A stretch of DNA of 23,851 nucleotides from the NCBI GenBank assembly GCA_964478995.1, contig CAYZJY010000021.1:1-23851 (forward strand). The letters are read 5' to 3'. Origin of the DNA: NZWG01 sp964478995. GTDB taxonomy: Bacteria; Fidelibacterota; Marinisomatia; Marinisomatales; UBA1611. The number at the start of each line of letters is the position of its first letter. Position 1 is the stretch's first letter. This document shows, one piece after another, positions 1-7,235 of the stretch. Made by a program: the position numbers and the translations under genes. The notes below the pieces were generated by a model. The model was given only the letters and a program-made list of their open reading frames with translations. It searched no databases and was not told the DNA's origin.

Positions 1-221
1 ATTAATAGCAATGATGTTGTATGCTTGCTCATGTTAAAATCTACCCATCATCCCAGAAACAAAAAACCCACAGGTATGGGTATATGTGGGCAGATTTCCC
101 CGCCATGTGAAGCATTAACCCCAAATGGAAGGTGGGAAGGGTAAGGGAATATAATTAATAGATGTCTATGTGTAACTCTTTAATAACATTTATAAGATAA
201 TTAGTCTTTTATTACACGGAA

Positions 222-1187
222 CTAATCAAAGATACTAAAGTCAATCTCTCCATCAGGTTTTTCAAAGACTCTTGTAGGTAGCATACCATTTTCAACTGGT
301 TCATCAGTCCCACCGCCAACGATTGTAAGGTTAGCAGATACATCAAAATCTGTGTCATAAGTCTGGTTGTTTTGAAACGAAAGGGTTATAGGGTCAATAT
401 ACCATCCATTATCTTGGGTATCTGTATAGATATATACATTAGAATTAGTCCAAGCATTAAAGTAACCTATTCCGTACCAAGTATTGTTATTAGGCATATC
501 CAATTCTAAGTGATATTCAGTAGTCAGATACCTATTAACATAAAAATCATTAATTGTATAGGATGATGAGTTTCTTAAGTTGAGAAAGAAATAGTCACCA
601 CCATAATAGAGAGGTTGGTCTATATCTTCTGAACCAATAGTAAGGTCAAAGTCCCAAACCATAACTAAACCATAGTTTGCAGTAGTAAAGGATTGAATAG
701 TACAAACACCTCTATCTTTTTCAACCTCTATATCGTAACTAGCGCCTTCTTCGATTAAATCTTCCAACTCTGGGTTCGCACCTTGTCCAAATTGAAATGC
801 CATCGGAGTATGTGTTTGATTGGTAAGAGTAAGGGTGATTGTATTTCTTACTGTGATTTGTACTGTTTCTGATGTGGCAGAGTTCCCCGCATCATCATAG
901 GCAACTGCATAGATTCCATATTGACCATTATCAACCAAATCACTATTCCATTCAAAAGTATGAATAGTAGCATCTTGTGATGATGTGCCTTCTAATCCAT
1001 TGGCAGTAGAATAGAGTTCTACTTTGTCCAGTCCATTATTATCTGATGCATTGACTTGAACGCTCACAACACCTGAGACTTCATCTCCGCCTAGTGGGGA
1101 TTGAATTGATACGGATGGTGCTTCTGTGTCAGCATCTTCACAACCCCAAATCCCAATCAATAAAATCGGTAATAAATATTTCTTCAT
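222..1187 (-). CDS. Ig-like-domain lipoprotein, probably cell-surface
   Basis: Seen: about 321 residues, beginning with a lipoprotein signal peptide whose lipobox ends at Cys16 (IGIWGC), followed directly by acidic residues EDAD. Residues about 23-114 form a bacterial Ig-like beta-sandwich of the kind that follows the phrase 'APSVSIQSPLGGDEVSG' and ends 'YDDAGNSATSETVQITV'. The remaining 200 residues are rich in Tyr, Asn and Thr and look like a second all-beta domain that I do not recognise. An in-frame ATG at 1214 lies upstream, but 1187 is preferred because AAGGAG sits 7 nt before it and the signal peptide starts there. Known: acidic residues after the lipid Cys often mark surface-exposed lipoproteins in Bacteroidota. 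Inference: a surface adhesin or binding protein. It is monocistronic, with no gene closely upstream on its strand. I saw no convincing terminator in the downstream bases 1-221, which hold nothing else I can support. Confidence 0.8.
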   Translation of the reverse strand: MKKYLLPILLIGIWGCEDADTEAPSVSIQSPLGGDEVSGVVSVQVNASDNNGLDKVELYSTANGLEGTSSQDATIHTFEWNSDLVDNGQYGIYAVAYDDAGNSATSETVQITVRNTITLTLTNQTHTPMAFQFGQGANPELEDLIEEGASYDIEVEKDRGVCTIQSFTTANYGLVMVWDFDLTIGSEDIDQPLYYGGDYFFLNLRNSSSYTINDFYVNRYLTTEYHLELDMPNNNTWYGIGYFNAWTNSNVYIYTDTQDNGWYIDPITLSFQNNQTYDTDFDVSANLTIVGGGTDEPVENGMLPTRVFEKPDGEIDFSIFD

Positions 1188-1239
1188 AATAATCTCCTTA
1201 CCCAAATCTAGCATTCATCTTTGATATAGGCAAAAATAT

Positions 1240-1373
1240 GGGACACACATCTATTTTATCACACCTACACCTTAACCATTCTTAACAACCTAAACTCATA
1301 CTTAAACTCCTAACTAATACACATTAAGGTATAGGTTAGCCATAGGGGTGTGTCCCTTGTTTTTGTGTCCCTT
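1240..1373. repeat. Nested inverted repeats with repeated GGGACACA motif
   Basis: Seen: GGGACACAC at 1240-1248 is the exact reverse complement of GTGTGTCCC at 1348-1356. Inside it, CCTACACCTTAA at 1264-1275 pairs with TTAAGGTATAGG at 1324-1335 at 11 of 12 positions. The motif GTGTCCCTT is also directly repeated at 1350-1358 and 1365-1373. The element lies upstream of the minus-strand lipoprotein gene and downstream of the tRNA terminator. It could be a structured leader RNA, an operator with several copies of GGGACACA, or a small decayed mobile element. No coding ORF overlaps it. Confidence 0.45.
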
Positions 1374-1410
1374 ATTTGATAAGTAATGAATAAGTATGAT
1401 TAGAATTGAA

Positions 1411-1442
1411 ATTAAAAGCCCCCAGTAGTTACCGAGGGCTTT
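1411..1442 (-). terminator. Intrinsic terminator of the tRNA-Lys gene
   Basis: On the minus strand AAAGCCCTC (1442-1434) can pair with GGGGGCTTT (1423-1415) across a 10-nt loop, giving a 9-bp stem with one G-U pair. It is followed by TAATTT. It begins about 30 nt past the tRNA 3' end, as expected for a single-gene tRNA transcript. The trailing T-run is short and interrupted. Confidence 0.6.
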
Positions 1443-1470
1443 GTGAGAGGACTATGGTATTTTCCTCAAG

Positions 1471-1543
1471 TGATCCGGGTGCGACTCGAACGCACGACCA
1501 ATGGCTTAAAAGGCCACTGCTCTACCAACTGAGCTACCGGATC
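1471..1543 (-). tRNA. tRNA-Lys (anticodon TTT)
   Basis: Read on the minus strand, this 73-nt sequence folds as a complete cloverleaf. The 7-bp acceptor stem is GATCCGG/CCGGATC. The D arm is GCTC...GAGC with an AGTTGGTA loop. The anticodon arm is GTGGC/GCCAT with loop CTTTTAA, so the anticodon is TTT. The T arm is GTGCG/CGCAC with loop TTCGAGT. The discriminator base is A. The next bases are CTT, so CCA is not encoded and must be added after transcription. Confidence 0.96.
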
Positions 1544-1725
1544 AATATTCACAAGAATTTGGTCGGGAAATCTATTATGTAAAATGGTGTAAAAAAATCA
1601 CCTTTACTAAAATTTGTATAATATTTAATGAAGAAATTTTCCCTTAAAATCTTATGTTATTATTTAATAATTAGTGAATTGATATTTTATGTTTGTTTTT
1701 GGATAATTATGGTTAATATACAAGT

Positions 1726-1812
1726 ATGATAAATAAACAGATTCTCACTATCAATTATCGGATCCGAGAATATATCGGGTGGCAGATTATTATAGATAGT
1801 TCGAGCGGGTGA
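1726..1812 (+). CDS. Possible 28-residue leader peptide ahead of susC-like gene
   Basis: Seen: an ATG-started ORF of 28 codons plus TGA. Its product has 8 Ile in 28 residues, including an Ile-Ile-Ile run at 21-23 followed by three Ser. Its last two sense codons, AGC GGG (1804-1809), are exactly the six bases that can pair with CCCGCT at 1847-1852. Its stop codon therefore sits against the 5' arm of a potential antiterminator. Known: this is the geometry of amino-acid biosynthetic attenuators, where a ribosome finishing the leader peptide masks the antiterminator arm. Against it: no Shine-Dalgarno precedes the ATG, and an AT-rich region can give short Ile-rich ORFs by chance. Confidence 0.35.
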   Translation: MINKQILTINYRIREYIGWQIIIDSSSG

Positions 1813-1868
1813 TTATTTTCTAAACAAAACAATAGAAAATTTAAGGCCCGCTGAAAAGCGGGTTTTTT
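1804..1868 (+). promoter_or_regulatory. Attenuator-like switch: antiterminator versus terminator
   Basis: Three arms are visible. Arm 1 is AGCGGG (1804-1809), arm 2 CCCGCT (1847-1852) and arm 3 AGCGGG (1857-1862). Arm 2 can pair perfectly with either arm 1 or arm 3, but not both. Pairing 2-3 makes the terminator. Pairing 1-2 would disrupt it and would enclose an 8-bp hairpin (1815-1822 with 1833-1840). Inference: transcription into the susC-like operon may be switched by whatever occupies arm 1. A possible -10 box TAATAT at 1714-1719 would place the start just before the leader ORF, but no good -35 is seen. Confidence 0.45.
1847..1868 (+). terminator. Strong intrinsic terminator 28 bp before susC-like gene
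   Basis: CCCGCT (1847-1852), loop GAAA (1853-1856), AGCGGG (1857-1862), then six T (1863-1868) and further AT-rich bases. The stem is perfect and GC-only apart from its closing pair. It lies 28 bp upstream of the susC-like start with no coding gene ending just before it, so it is not a normal gene-end terminator. It may terminate a small leader RNA. Confidence 0.85.
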
Positions 1869-1896
1869 ATTTTACAAATAATAAAATGGAGTACAA

Positions 1897-4851
1897 ATGA
1901 TAAAACATCGATTTATTAGAAGTGCATTCCTTGTGACATTGGTATCCTTTGCATCATTCATGTATGCTGAGGCACTAACGGGGAAGGTTACTGATAGTGA
2001 GACAGGTGAGCCACTAGTTGGTGCACAGGTCTTTGTCAAGGGTACCTTTGTGGGTACAACTACAGATGTTAATGGATCCTATAGTTTAAATGTAGACGGT
2101 AGCGAAACTGTCGTTGTCGCATACATTGGCTATAAGACTCAAGAGTTATCCACTAGTGGTGGTGCTGGCAATTTTGCAATGGAAGCAGATGTCTTAAGAC
2201 AGGATGAGGTGGTTGTCACCGGTTTGGTTAGTACTGTTAAAAGAAGAAATGCTGCAAATGCAGTAGCCTCTGTTTCAGGTGATGATTTGGTGAATGCCCC
2301 AACTCAAACATTGGACCAAGCATTGAGTGGTCAATTCGCTGGTGTCAATATTAGAAGGAATACTGGTGCACCAGGTGGCGGAACAAATGTCAATCTTCGT
2401 GGTCAATCCACTTTAACTGGAAGCACGCAACCATTATATGTGATTGATGGTATTATTGTAAATAATGATGCGAATCAATCGGGTGTTGATGTTGTCACTG
2501 CAGCCACTGGAGCTGGTAGTTCCAGACCGCAAGGTCAACCAACCAACCGGATTGGTGATATAAACCCCAATGATGTTGCTAGTGTTGAGGTCTTGAAGGG
2601 TGCGAGTGCAGCAGCCATATATGGAGCGAAAGCATCCAATGGTGTTGTGATCATAAATACCAAACGAGGTAAAGGTGGAAAGACAAAATTTAATTTTTCA
2701 ACAAAAACAGGTTCATCAGAACTCCTGAGAAAGATGGGACATAGGGTATTTGAAGATTACGCTGAAGCAGAGGCGCAATATGGTGCCGATGTTGCAGCAT
2801 TAGGTAATAATGAAAGTGGTAGTTGGGCAGGAAATGACTTTGACTATGAAGAAATACTTTATGGTGAAACAGGAGAGTTGACCGAGCATACGCTCAGTGC
2901 AATTGGTGGTGATGAAACAACCCAATTTTACCTAGGTGGACAATACATGGATGAAGGTGGAATCATCAAAAACACTGGTTATAAGAAAATGTCAGGGAGA
3001 TTAAATGTAGACCATCGTCTAAGTGATAAGGCAAAGTTGTCTGTATCAACAAATCTTGTTCGCTCTGAGTCAGATCGTGGTGTCACTGGTAATGATAATA
3101 CCAACATGACCTACGGTTTTTCCATTGGTTTCACTCCAAGTTTCATTGACATAAGACAAAATAGTGATGGTTCTTTCCCAATTCATCCATTGAACCCATC
3201 TAACCCTTTGGAAACGGCTGAGTACTTTGTGAATAATGAACTCACACATCGTGCCTTGGGTTCTTTGAGATTGGACTACAATCTTTTCAAAGCGGATAAC
3301 ATGAACCTTGATTTCCTTGCTATCGCAGGAGCTGATTTTTATAATCAGGAAAATCAGGTTTTCATCCCACCATTCTTACAGATCGAATCTGCAAAAGATG
3401 AGGCCGGGCAATCTGTTATGACAACAACTGATAATTTGAATACAAACTTATCATTGAATGTTGTTCATAAGATGAAAATGCCAGGTATGAATTTCAATAC
3501 AACTGCAGGACTTCAATACGAAACCTATGATTGGAACTCGGTATTTGTCCATGCAACTGGGATGATCCCAACGCAGACAAATGTAGATAAGGCAAGTTCA
3601 CAAGCCGTTTATCACGATAGAAAAATGCGTCAGGATCGTGGAATGTTCTTCCAAGAAGAAGTGACAGTTGGTGATAATATCTACGCGGCATTCAGTATGC
3701 GTGGTGATGTATCTAGTACCATGGGTGATACGGAAACACAAGAATGGTATCCAAAGGCAGCATTATCCTATCAGTTGGGTGAACTTGCAGTATTTGATAA
3801 TCTAAAACTTCGTGGTGCATGGGGACAAACCGGTAACATGCCTCAAACAAAGGCAAAGTATACAACCATGTCATCAGCAAATATTGGCGGTATCAATGGT
3901 CTGGTTGCATCCTCAACTTTAGGTAATCCTAACATCAAGCCAGAAAGAACGACTGAACTTGAGTTTGGTGCTGATTTCTCTATGATGGGTGGATTTGCGA
4001 CTGTTGAAGCAACCATGTATCAGCAAAATATTGAGGATCTTATCCTGTTAGTTGATAAGGCACCTTCATCTGGAGCAACAGAAGCATGGGAAAATGGGGG
4101 TGAAATGAAAACCAGTGGTATGGAGCTTGCTCTTGGCCTTAATCCAACAAACCTTGTGGAATTAGGCGGGCTTGATTGGAACTTTCACATGACCTATTAC
4201 ACCAATGAGTCTGAAGTTACAAAATTGACTGTTGACCCATATAACTTTGGTGGATTCGCCACGTTTCTAGGAACCTATCGAATTCAGCAAGGTTGGTCTC
4301 CAACGACCATCATCGGTAGTGAGATGGATGGAGACGATCATCAGAAATTAGGTAATGAGAACCCAGACTATCGTCTTTCATTTAGAAACTCATTCAGTTT
4401 TGGACCATTATCTCTTTCATTTCTCATTGATCACAAGGAAGGTGGCCATGCCATCAATCTTGCGAACTTGATTTATGATCTCGGTGGTACTACAGTAGAC
4501 TATGATAAAGAAGAACTAGATCTGGATGGTGATGGAACAGCTGCTGGTAATGGTACAGAGCGCTTAACAGTATTGGGAGGAGTAACTGCTCCATATGTTG
4601 AATCAACTACCTATACTGCTTTAAGAGATCTTAGTTTGACCTACACATTGCCTAATAGCCTAACAGAAGGATACGGCCTAAGTAATGTTCAACTTGGTCT
4701 TGCTCTTCGTAACTGGTGGATGAATTCTGATTATTCAGGTTTAAGTCCCGAAGTAAGTCAGTTTGGTAATGAGGCTGTAGGTGGTTCAGTGGATACAAAT
4801 CCATTCCCACTATCAAAGAGCACCTATTTTACTGTTTCAATGGGATTCTAA
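1897..4851 (+). CDS. SusC/RagA-type TonB-dependent outer-membrane transporter
   Basis: Seen: 984 residues. Signal peptide at about 1-25. A carboxypeptidase-regulatory-like beta domain at about 27-96 (LTGKVTDSETGEPLVGAQV). A DEVVVTG segment at 103-109 precedes the plug domain at about 115-260, which contains the SusC/RagA signature PLYVIDGI (179-186) and VEVLKGASAAAIYGAKASNGVV. A long beta-barrel follows, ending in the aromatic C-terminus YFTVSMGF typical of proteins inserted by the BAM complex. GGAG precedes the ATG at 1897. Known: SusC proteins form the barrel of a nutrient importer with a SusD lid, energised by TonB, for oligosaccharides, peptides or other large ligands. The susD-like gene follows after 18 nt. 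Substrate not determinable. No glycoside hydrolase is nearby, so a glycan role is unsupported. Expression may be gated by the upstream terminator. Confidence 0.95.
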   Translation: MIKHRFIRSAFLVTLVSFASFMYAEALTGKVTDSETGEPLVGAQVFVKGTFVGTTTDVNGSYSLNVDGSETVVVAYIGYKTQELSTSGGAGNFAMEADVLRQDEVVVTGLVSTVKRRNAANAVASVSGDDLVNAPTQTLDQALSGQFAGVNIRRNTGAPGGGTNVNLRGQSTLTGSTQPLYVIDGIIVNNDANQSGVDVVTAATGAGSSRPQGQPTNRIGDINPNDVASVEVLKGASAAAIYGAKASNGVVIINTKRGKGGKTKFNFSTKTGSSELLRKMGHRVFEDYAEAEAQYGADVAALGNNESGSWAGNDFDYEEILYGETGELTEHTLSAIGGDETTQFYLGGQYMDEGGIIKNTGYKKMSGRLNVDHRLSDKAKLSVSTNLVRSESDRGVTGNDNTNMTYGFSIGFTPSFIDIRQNSDGSFPIHPLNPSNPLETAEYFVNNELTHRALGSLRLDYNLFKADNMNLDFLAIAGADFYNQENQVFIPPFLQIESAKDEAGQSVMTTTDNLNTNLSLNVVHKMKMPGMNFNTTAGLQYETYDWNSVFVHATGMIPTQTNVDKASSQAVYHDRKMRQDRGMFFQEEVTVGDNIYAAFSMRGDVSSTMGDTETQEWYPKAALSYQLGELAVFDNLKLRGAWGQTGNMPQTKAKYTTMSSANIGGINGLVASSTLGNPNIKPERTTELEFGADFSMMGGFATVEATMYQQNIEDLILLVDKAPSSGATEAWENGGEMKTSGMELALGLNPTNLVELGGLDWNFHMTYYTNESEVTKLTVDPYNFGGFATFLGTYRIQQGWSPTTIIGSEMDGDDHQKLGNENPDYRLSFRNSFSFGPLSLSFLIDHKEGGHAINLANLIYDLGGTTVDYDKEELDLDGDGTAAGNGTERLTVLGGVTAPYVESTTYTALRDLSLTYTLPNSLTEGYGLSNVQLGLALRNWWMNSDYSGLSPEVSQFGNEAVGGSVDTNPFPLSKSTYFTVSMGF

Positions 4852-4869
4852 TCCGAGGAGGACTTAAAT

Positions 4870-6141
4870 ATGAATACAATAAAAAATACTATAATGAAGA
4901 TCCTGCCAATGGTCTTGGTACTATTTTGGACAGGATGTGAAGATCTGGATTTTCCAGACCCTAATAATCCAACAAATGACACTGCTACGATCCAATCCTT
5001 GGTCACAGGTGCTGAAGCACAGATGCGATCAGGGTTTGGCGTATACATGAGAGACATGTTGGTCGTTGGCCGTGAGGCATATTACCTAGAACCTGCTGAT
5101 CCCAGGTATACGGGTGAATTGTTACGCGGACCTATCGATCCAGGTGGGTTTTTATGCTATACACCATGGGCAGCAAACTACAAGGTCATCTCAAACTGCC
5201 AGACCATTTTGAATAGTACAGAGGTAGATGCAGGTGCAAAAGGATTTGCTCAAACGGTAAATGCTTACTGTTTAATGCGCATCTTGAATCTTACGGATAC
5301 CAATGGTGCCCGTATTAATTACGATGGTGACATCGATGCTGCTACTGCATCAAAAGCTGAAGTTCTTTCTGAGATTGAGAGCCTTCTTAATGCGGGACAT
5401 GCCAATTTAACTGGTTCAGATGCAGGTGATGCTTTTTCATTTGCTCTTTCAGATGGTTTTGCAGGTTTCGATACTCCTGCTACGTTCGCTCATTTCAACC
5501 GCGGGCTAATGGCTCGAGTATCAGTCTTACAGGATAAATGGAGTCAGGCTCAAACAGCATTGACATCAGTTGACGCATGGATGAATGGCGGTGATCATGA
5601 CTTAGGTGTTTATCACGTCTTTAGTTCTGGTGCAAATGATGTGGATAACCAGATGTTTGAAGATCCTAGTGCAGCAACACTAAAACTGATGGTACACCCA
5701 TCATTCTTGACGGATGCCCACGAAGGAGATACAAGAGTGACAAATAACGTTCTGGTTCGTGAGGACACCATTACATATGATGGGTTACAAAGTTATTTAG
5801 CGCCTACATTGTATAGTGGGTCATATGATCCAGTTCCAATGATGAGAGCCGTTGAATTACAACTACTTCAAGCAGAGGTACACATTGGTAATGGTGATTA
5901 CTCAGACGCGGAGAGCATTATGAATTCCATTCGTACTGCAGCTGGTGCAGCCGAATATACCGGTACAGATGCAACCAATGCGCACGACCGTGTACTTCAT
6001 GAGAAACGTTATTCGCTTTTTCTTGAAGGTCATAGACTTACAGATATGAGGCATTATGGAAAAACAGCAGAATTTCCTCTTGATAGAGATGGTGATGCTG
6101 TAGTTACATTCCCAATACCAGAGACAGAAACTCCTGGTTAA
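4870..6141 (+). CDS. SusD/RagB-like substrate-binding lipoprotein
   Basis: Seen: 423 residues with a lipoprotein signal peptide, lipobox ending at Cys23 (FWTGC), followed by EDLD. The body is helical (TPR-like) and the C-terminal part carries the SusD/RagB hallmarks: AVELQLLQAEVHIGNGDYSDAESIMNSIR in outline, then RVLHEKRYSLFLEGHRLTDMRHYG, and a terminal FPIPETE block. GAGGAGG lies 8 nt before the ATG at 4870, fixing the start; a second ATG at 4894 is less likely. Known: SusD proteins sit as a lid on the SusC barrel and capture ligand at the cell surface. At 423 residues it is shorter than the common 480-550, as in peptide- or small-ligand-type or non-Bacteroides homologues. Co-transcribed with the preceding gene. 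Confidence 0.92.
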   Translation: MNTIKNTIMKILPMVLVLFWTGCEDLDFPDPNNPTNDTATIQSLVTGAEAQMRSGFGVYMRDMLVVGREAYYLEPADPRYTGELLRGPIDPGGFLCYTPWAANYKVISNCQTILNSTEVDAGAKGFAQTVNAYCLMRILNLTDTNGARINYDGDIDAATASKAEVLSEIESLLNAGHANLTGSDAGDAFSFALSDGFAGFDTPATFAHFNRGLMARVSVLQDKWSQAQTALTSVDAWMNGGDHDLGVYHVFSSGANDVDNQMFEDPSAATLKLMVHPSFLTDAHEGDTRVTNNVLVREDTITYDGLQSYLAPTLYSGSYDPVPMMRAVELQLLQAEVHIGNGDYSDAESIMNSIRTAAGAAEYTGTDATNAHDRVLHEKRYSLFLEGHRLTDMRHYGKTAEFPLDRDGDAVVTFPIPETETPG

Positions 6142-6158
6142 GGTTTGATTTAAAATAA

Positions 6159-6188
6159 GCAAAAAGGCCTCGAAAGAGGCCTTTTTGC
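6159..6188 (+). terminator. Intrinsic terminator after susD-like gene
   Basis: GCAAAAAGGCCTC (6159-6171), loop GAAA, then the exact complement GAGGCCTTTTTGC (6176-6188), a 13-bp perfect stem with A-tract and T-tract arms, so it could act on both strands. It begins 17 nt after the susD-like stop and ends 25 nt before the next start codon. That leaves almost no room for a promoter of the next gene. Expression of the amidase gene then probably relies on read-through or on a promoter overlapping this hairpin. Confidence 0.88.
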
Positions 6189-6213
6189 TATAAAAATTAA
6201 AAGGAAATTAATA

Positions 6214-7191
6214 ATGAGTAGAATCATTTTGATGATCATTATCCTGACCTTCTATTCTTGTTCGCAAGAAAATGTGATTATCCCAGATCATGTATTGACC
6301 GCTGATCAAAAGCATAACAAGTTCAGTAAACTGATACCTCCAGTGCTTACAGTAAAATCTGGTGCAGTAATAAAAGCAGATACATACGAGGCTTCTGATA
6401 GGCAATTGCATTCTGAGGCCAAACTTGAAGACCTTGCAAATATTGATTTTGGACCAATACACCCCATAACTGGTCCTGTTTTTGTTGAAGAAGCAGAAGT
6501 CGGGGACATCTTGGCAGTTGATCTATTAAAAATAGATCTTCATGATTACGGCTGGCAGGCAATAGTGGGTGGTTTTGGCTTTTTGGCAGATCGTTTTCCA
6601 GATCCAAAATTAAATATCCACAAGATAGATGTTCAAAATAAGACCTCCATGTTCAATGATAAGGTAAAGATCCCTCTTAAACCATTCCCAGGAATAATGG
6701 GGGTTGCTCCTGATACGGAAGAAATGCTTTCGACAATCCCACCTAGAGCAAACGGTGGCAACATGGATGATCCAAGTCTTGTTGAAGGAACAACTGTTTA
6801 TTTTCCAGTCTTTGTAAAAGGTGGATTGTTTTCCATTGGTGATGGACATGCAGTACAGGGCTTAGGTGAGGTCTGCGGTACTGCCATAGAAGCACCCATG
6901 ACATTCACCTATCGTTTGAGGGTCCTAAAAGATAAGCCTGCGATCAAGGAACCTCAGTATGAGACAGATGATTACTATGCAGTTACTGGTTTTGGTGAAA
7001 CTATTGACATAGCGACCAAAAAGGCGGTGAATTATATGGTAGACCACTTGAGCAATAATTATGAGATATCTCCTGAGGATGCTTATATGTTATGTTCGTT
7101 GGTTGGAGACTTAAAGATTGCTGAAGTTGTCGATGTTCCAAATATGTTAGTTACAATGCATTTTCCTAAATCAATAATTGACCAGTTATAA
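6214..7191 (+). CDS. Acetamidase/formamidase-family lipoprotein
   Basis: Seen: 325 residues, starting with a lipoprotein signal peptide with Cys16 (LTFYSC) and then the FmdA/AmdA fold. Recognisable blocks are GPVFVEEAEVGDILAVDLL (87-105), PRANGGNMD (177-185), the highly conserved GDGHAVQGLGEVCGTAIEAP (209-228) and GDLKIAEVVDVPN (298-310). AGGA lies 8-9 nt before the ATG. Known: characterised family members hydrolyse formamide or acetamide to the acid and ammonia, and are usually cytoplasmic. The lipobox implies this one is periplasmic or membrane-anchored. Context: last gene of the susCD-like unit, so it may act on an amide brought in through that importer. The natural substrate is unknown; family assignment is firm, exact reaction is not. 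Confidence 0.9.
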   Translation: MSRIILMIIILTFYSCSQENVIIPDHVLTADQKHNKFSKLIPPVLTVKSGAVIKADTYEASDRQLHSEAKLEDLANIDFGPIHPITGPVFVEEAEVGDILAVDLLKIDLHDYGWQAIVGGFGFLADRFPDPKLNIHKIDVQNKTSMFNDKVKIPLKPFPGIMGVAPDTEEMLSTIPPRANGGNMDDPSLVEGTTVYFPVFVKGGLFSIGDGHAVQGLGEVCGTAIEAPMTFTYRLRVLKDKPAIKEPQYETDDYYAVTGFGETIDIATKKAVNYMVDHLSNNYEISPEDAYMLCSLVGDLKIAEVVDVPNMLVTMHFPKSIIDQL

Positions 7192-7209
7192 TTTATAGGA
7201 TGATAAAAT

Positions 7210-7235
7210 AAAAAAGGGCTTAAATGCCCTTTTTT
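7210..7235. terminator. Bidirectional terminator between convergent genes
   Basis: AAAAAAGGGC (7210-7219), loop TTAAAT, GCCCTTTTTT (7226-7235): a perfect 10-bp stem flanked by an A-tract and a T-tract, so it works for both strands. It follows the plus-strand amidase by 18 nt, and its distal arm overlaps the stop codon of the convergent minus-strand Rieske gene (7234-7236). Confidence 0.88.

Noticed and set aside
67..90. Short inverted repeat CCCACA / TGTGGG near the window start
   Set aside because: Only 6 bp with a 12-nt loop and no T-run on either side; not enough for a terminator or RNA call.
1617..1622. Perfect TATAAT downstream of the tRNA on the plus strand
   Set aside because: No -35 at a suitable distance, and the region is so AT-rich that chance matches are expected.
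4848..5057. Minus-strand 69-codon frame over the susC/susD junction
   Set aside because: Lies inside confident plus-strand genes, has no ribosome site and no recognisable protein features; a shadow frame.
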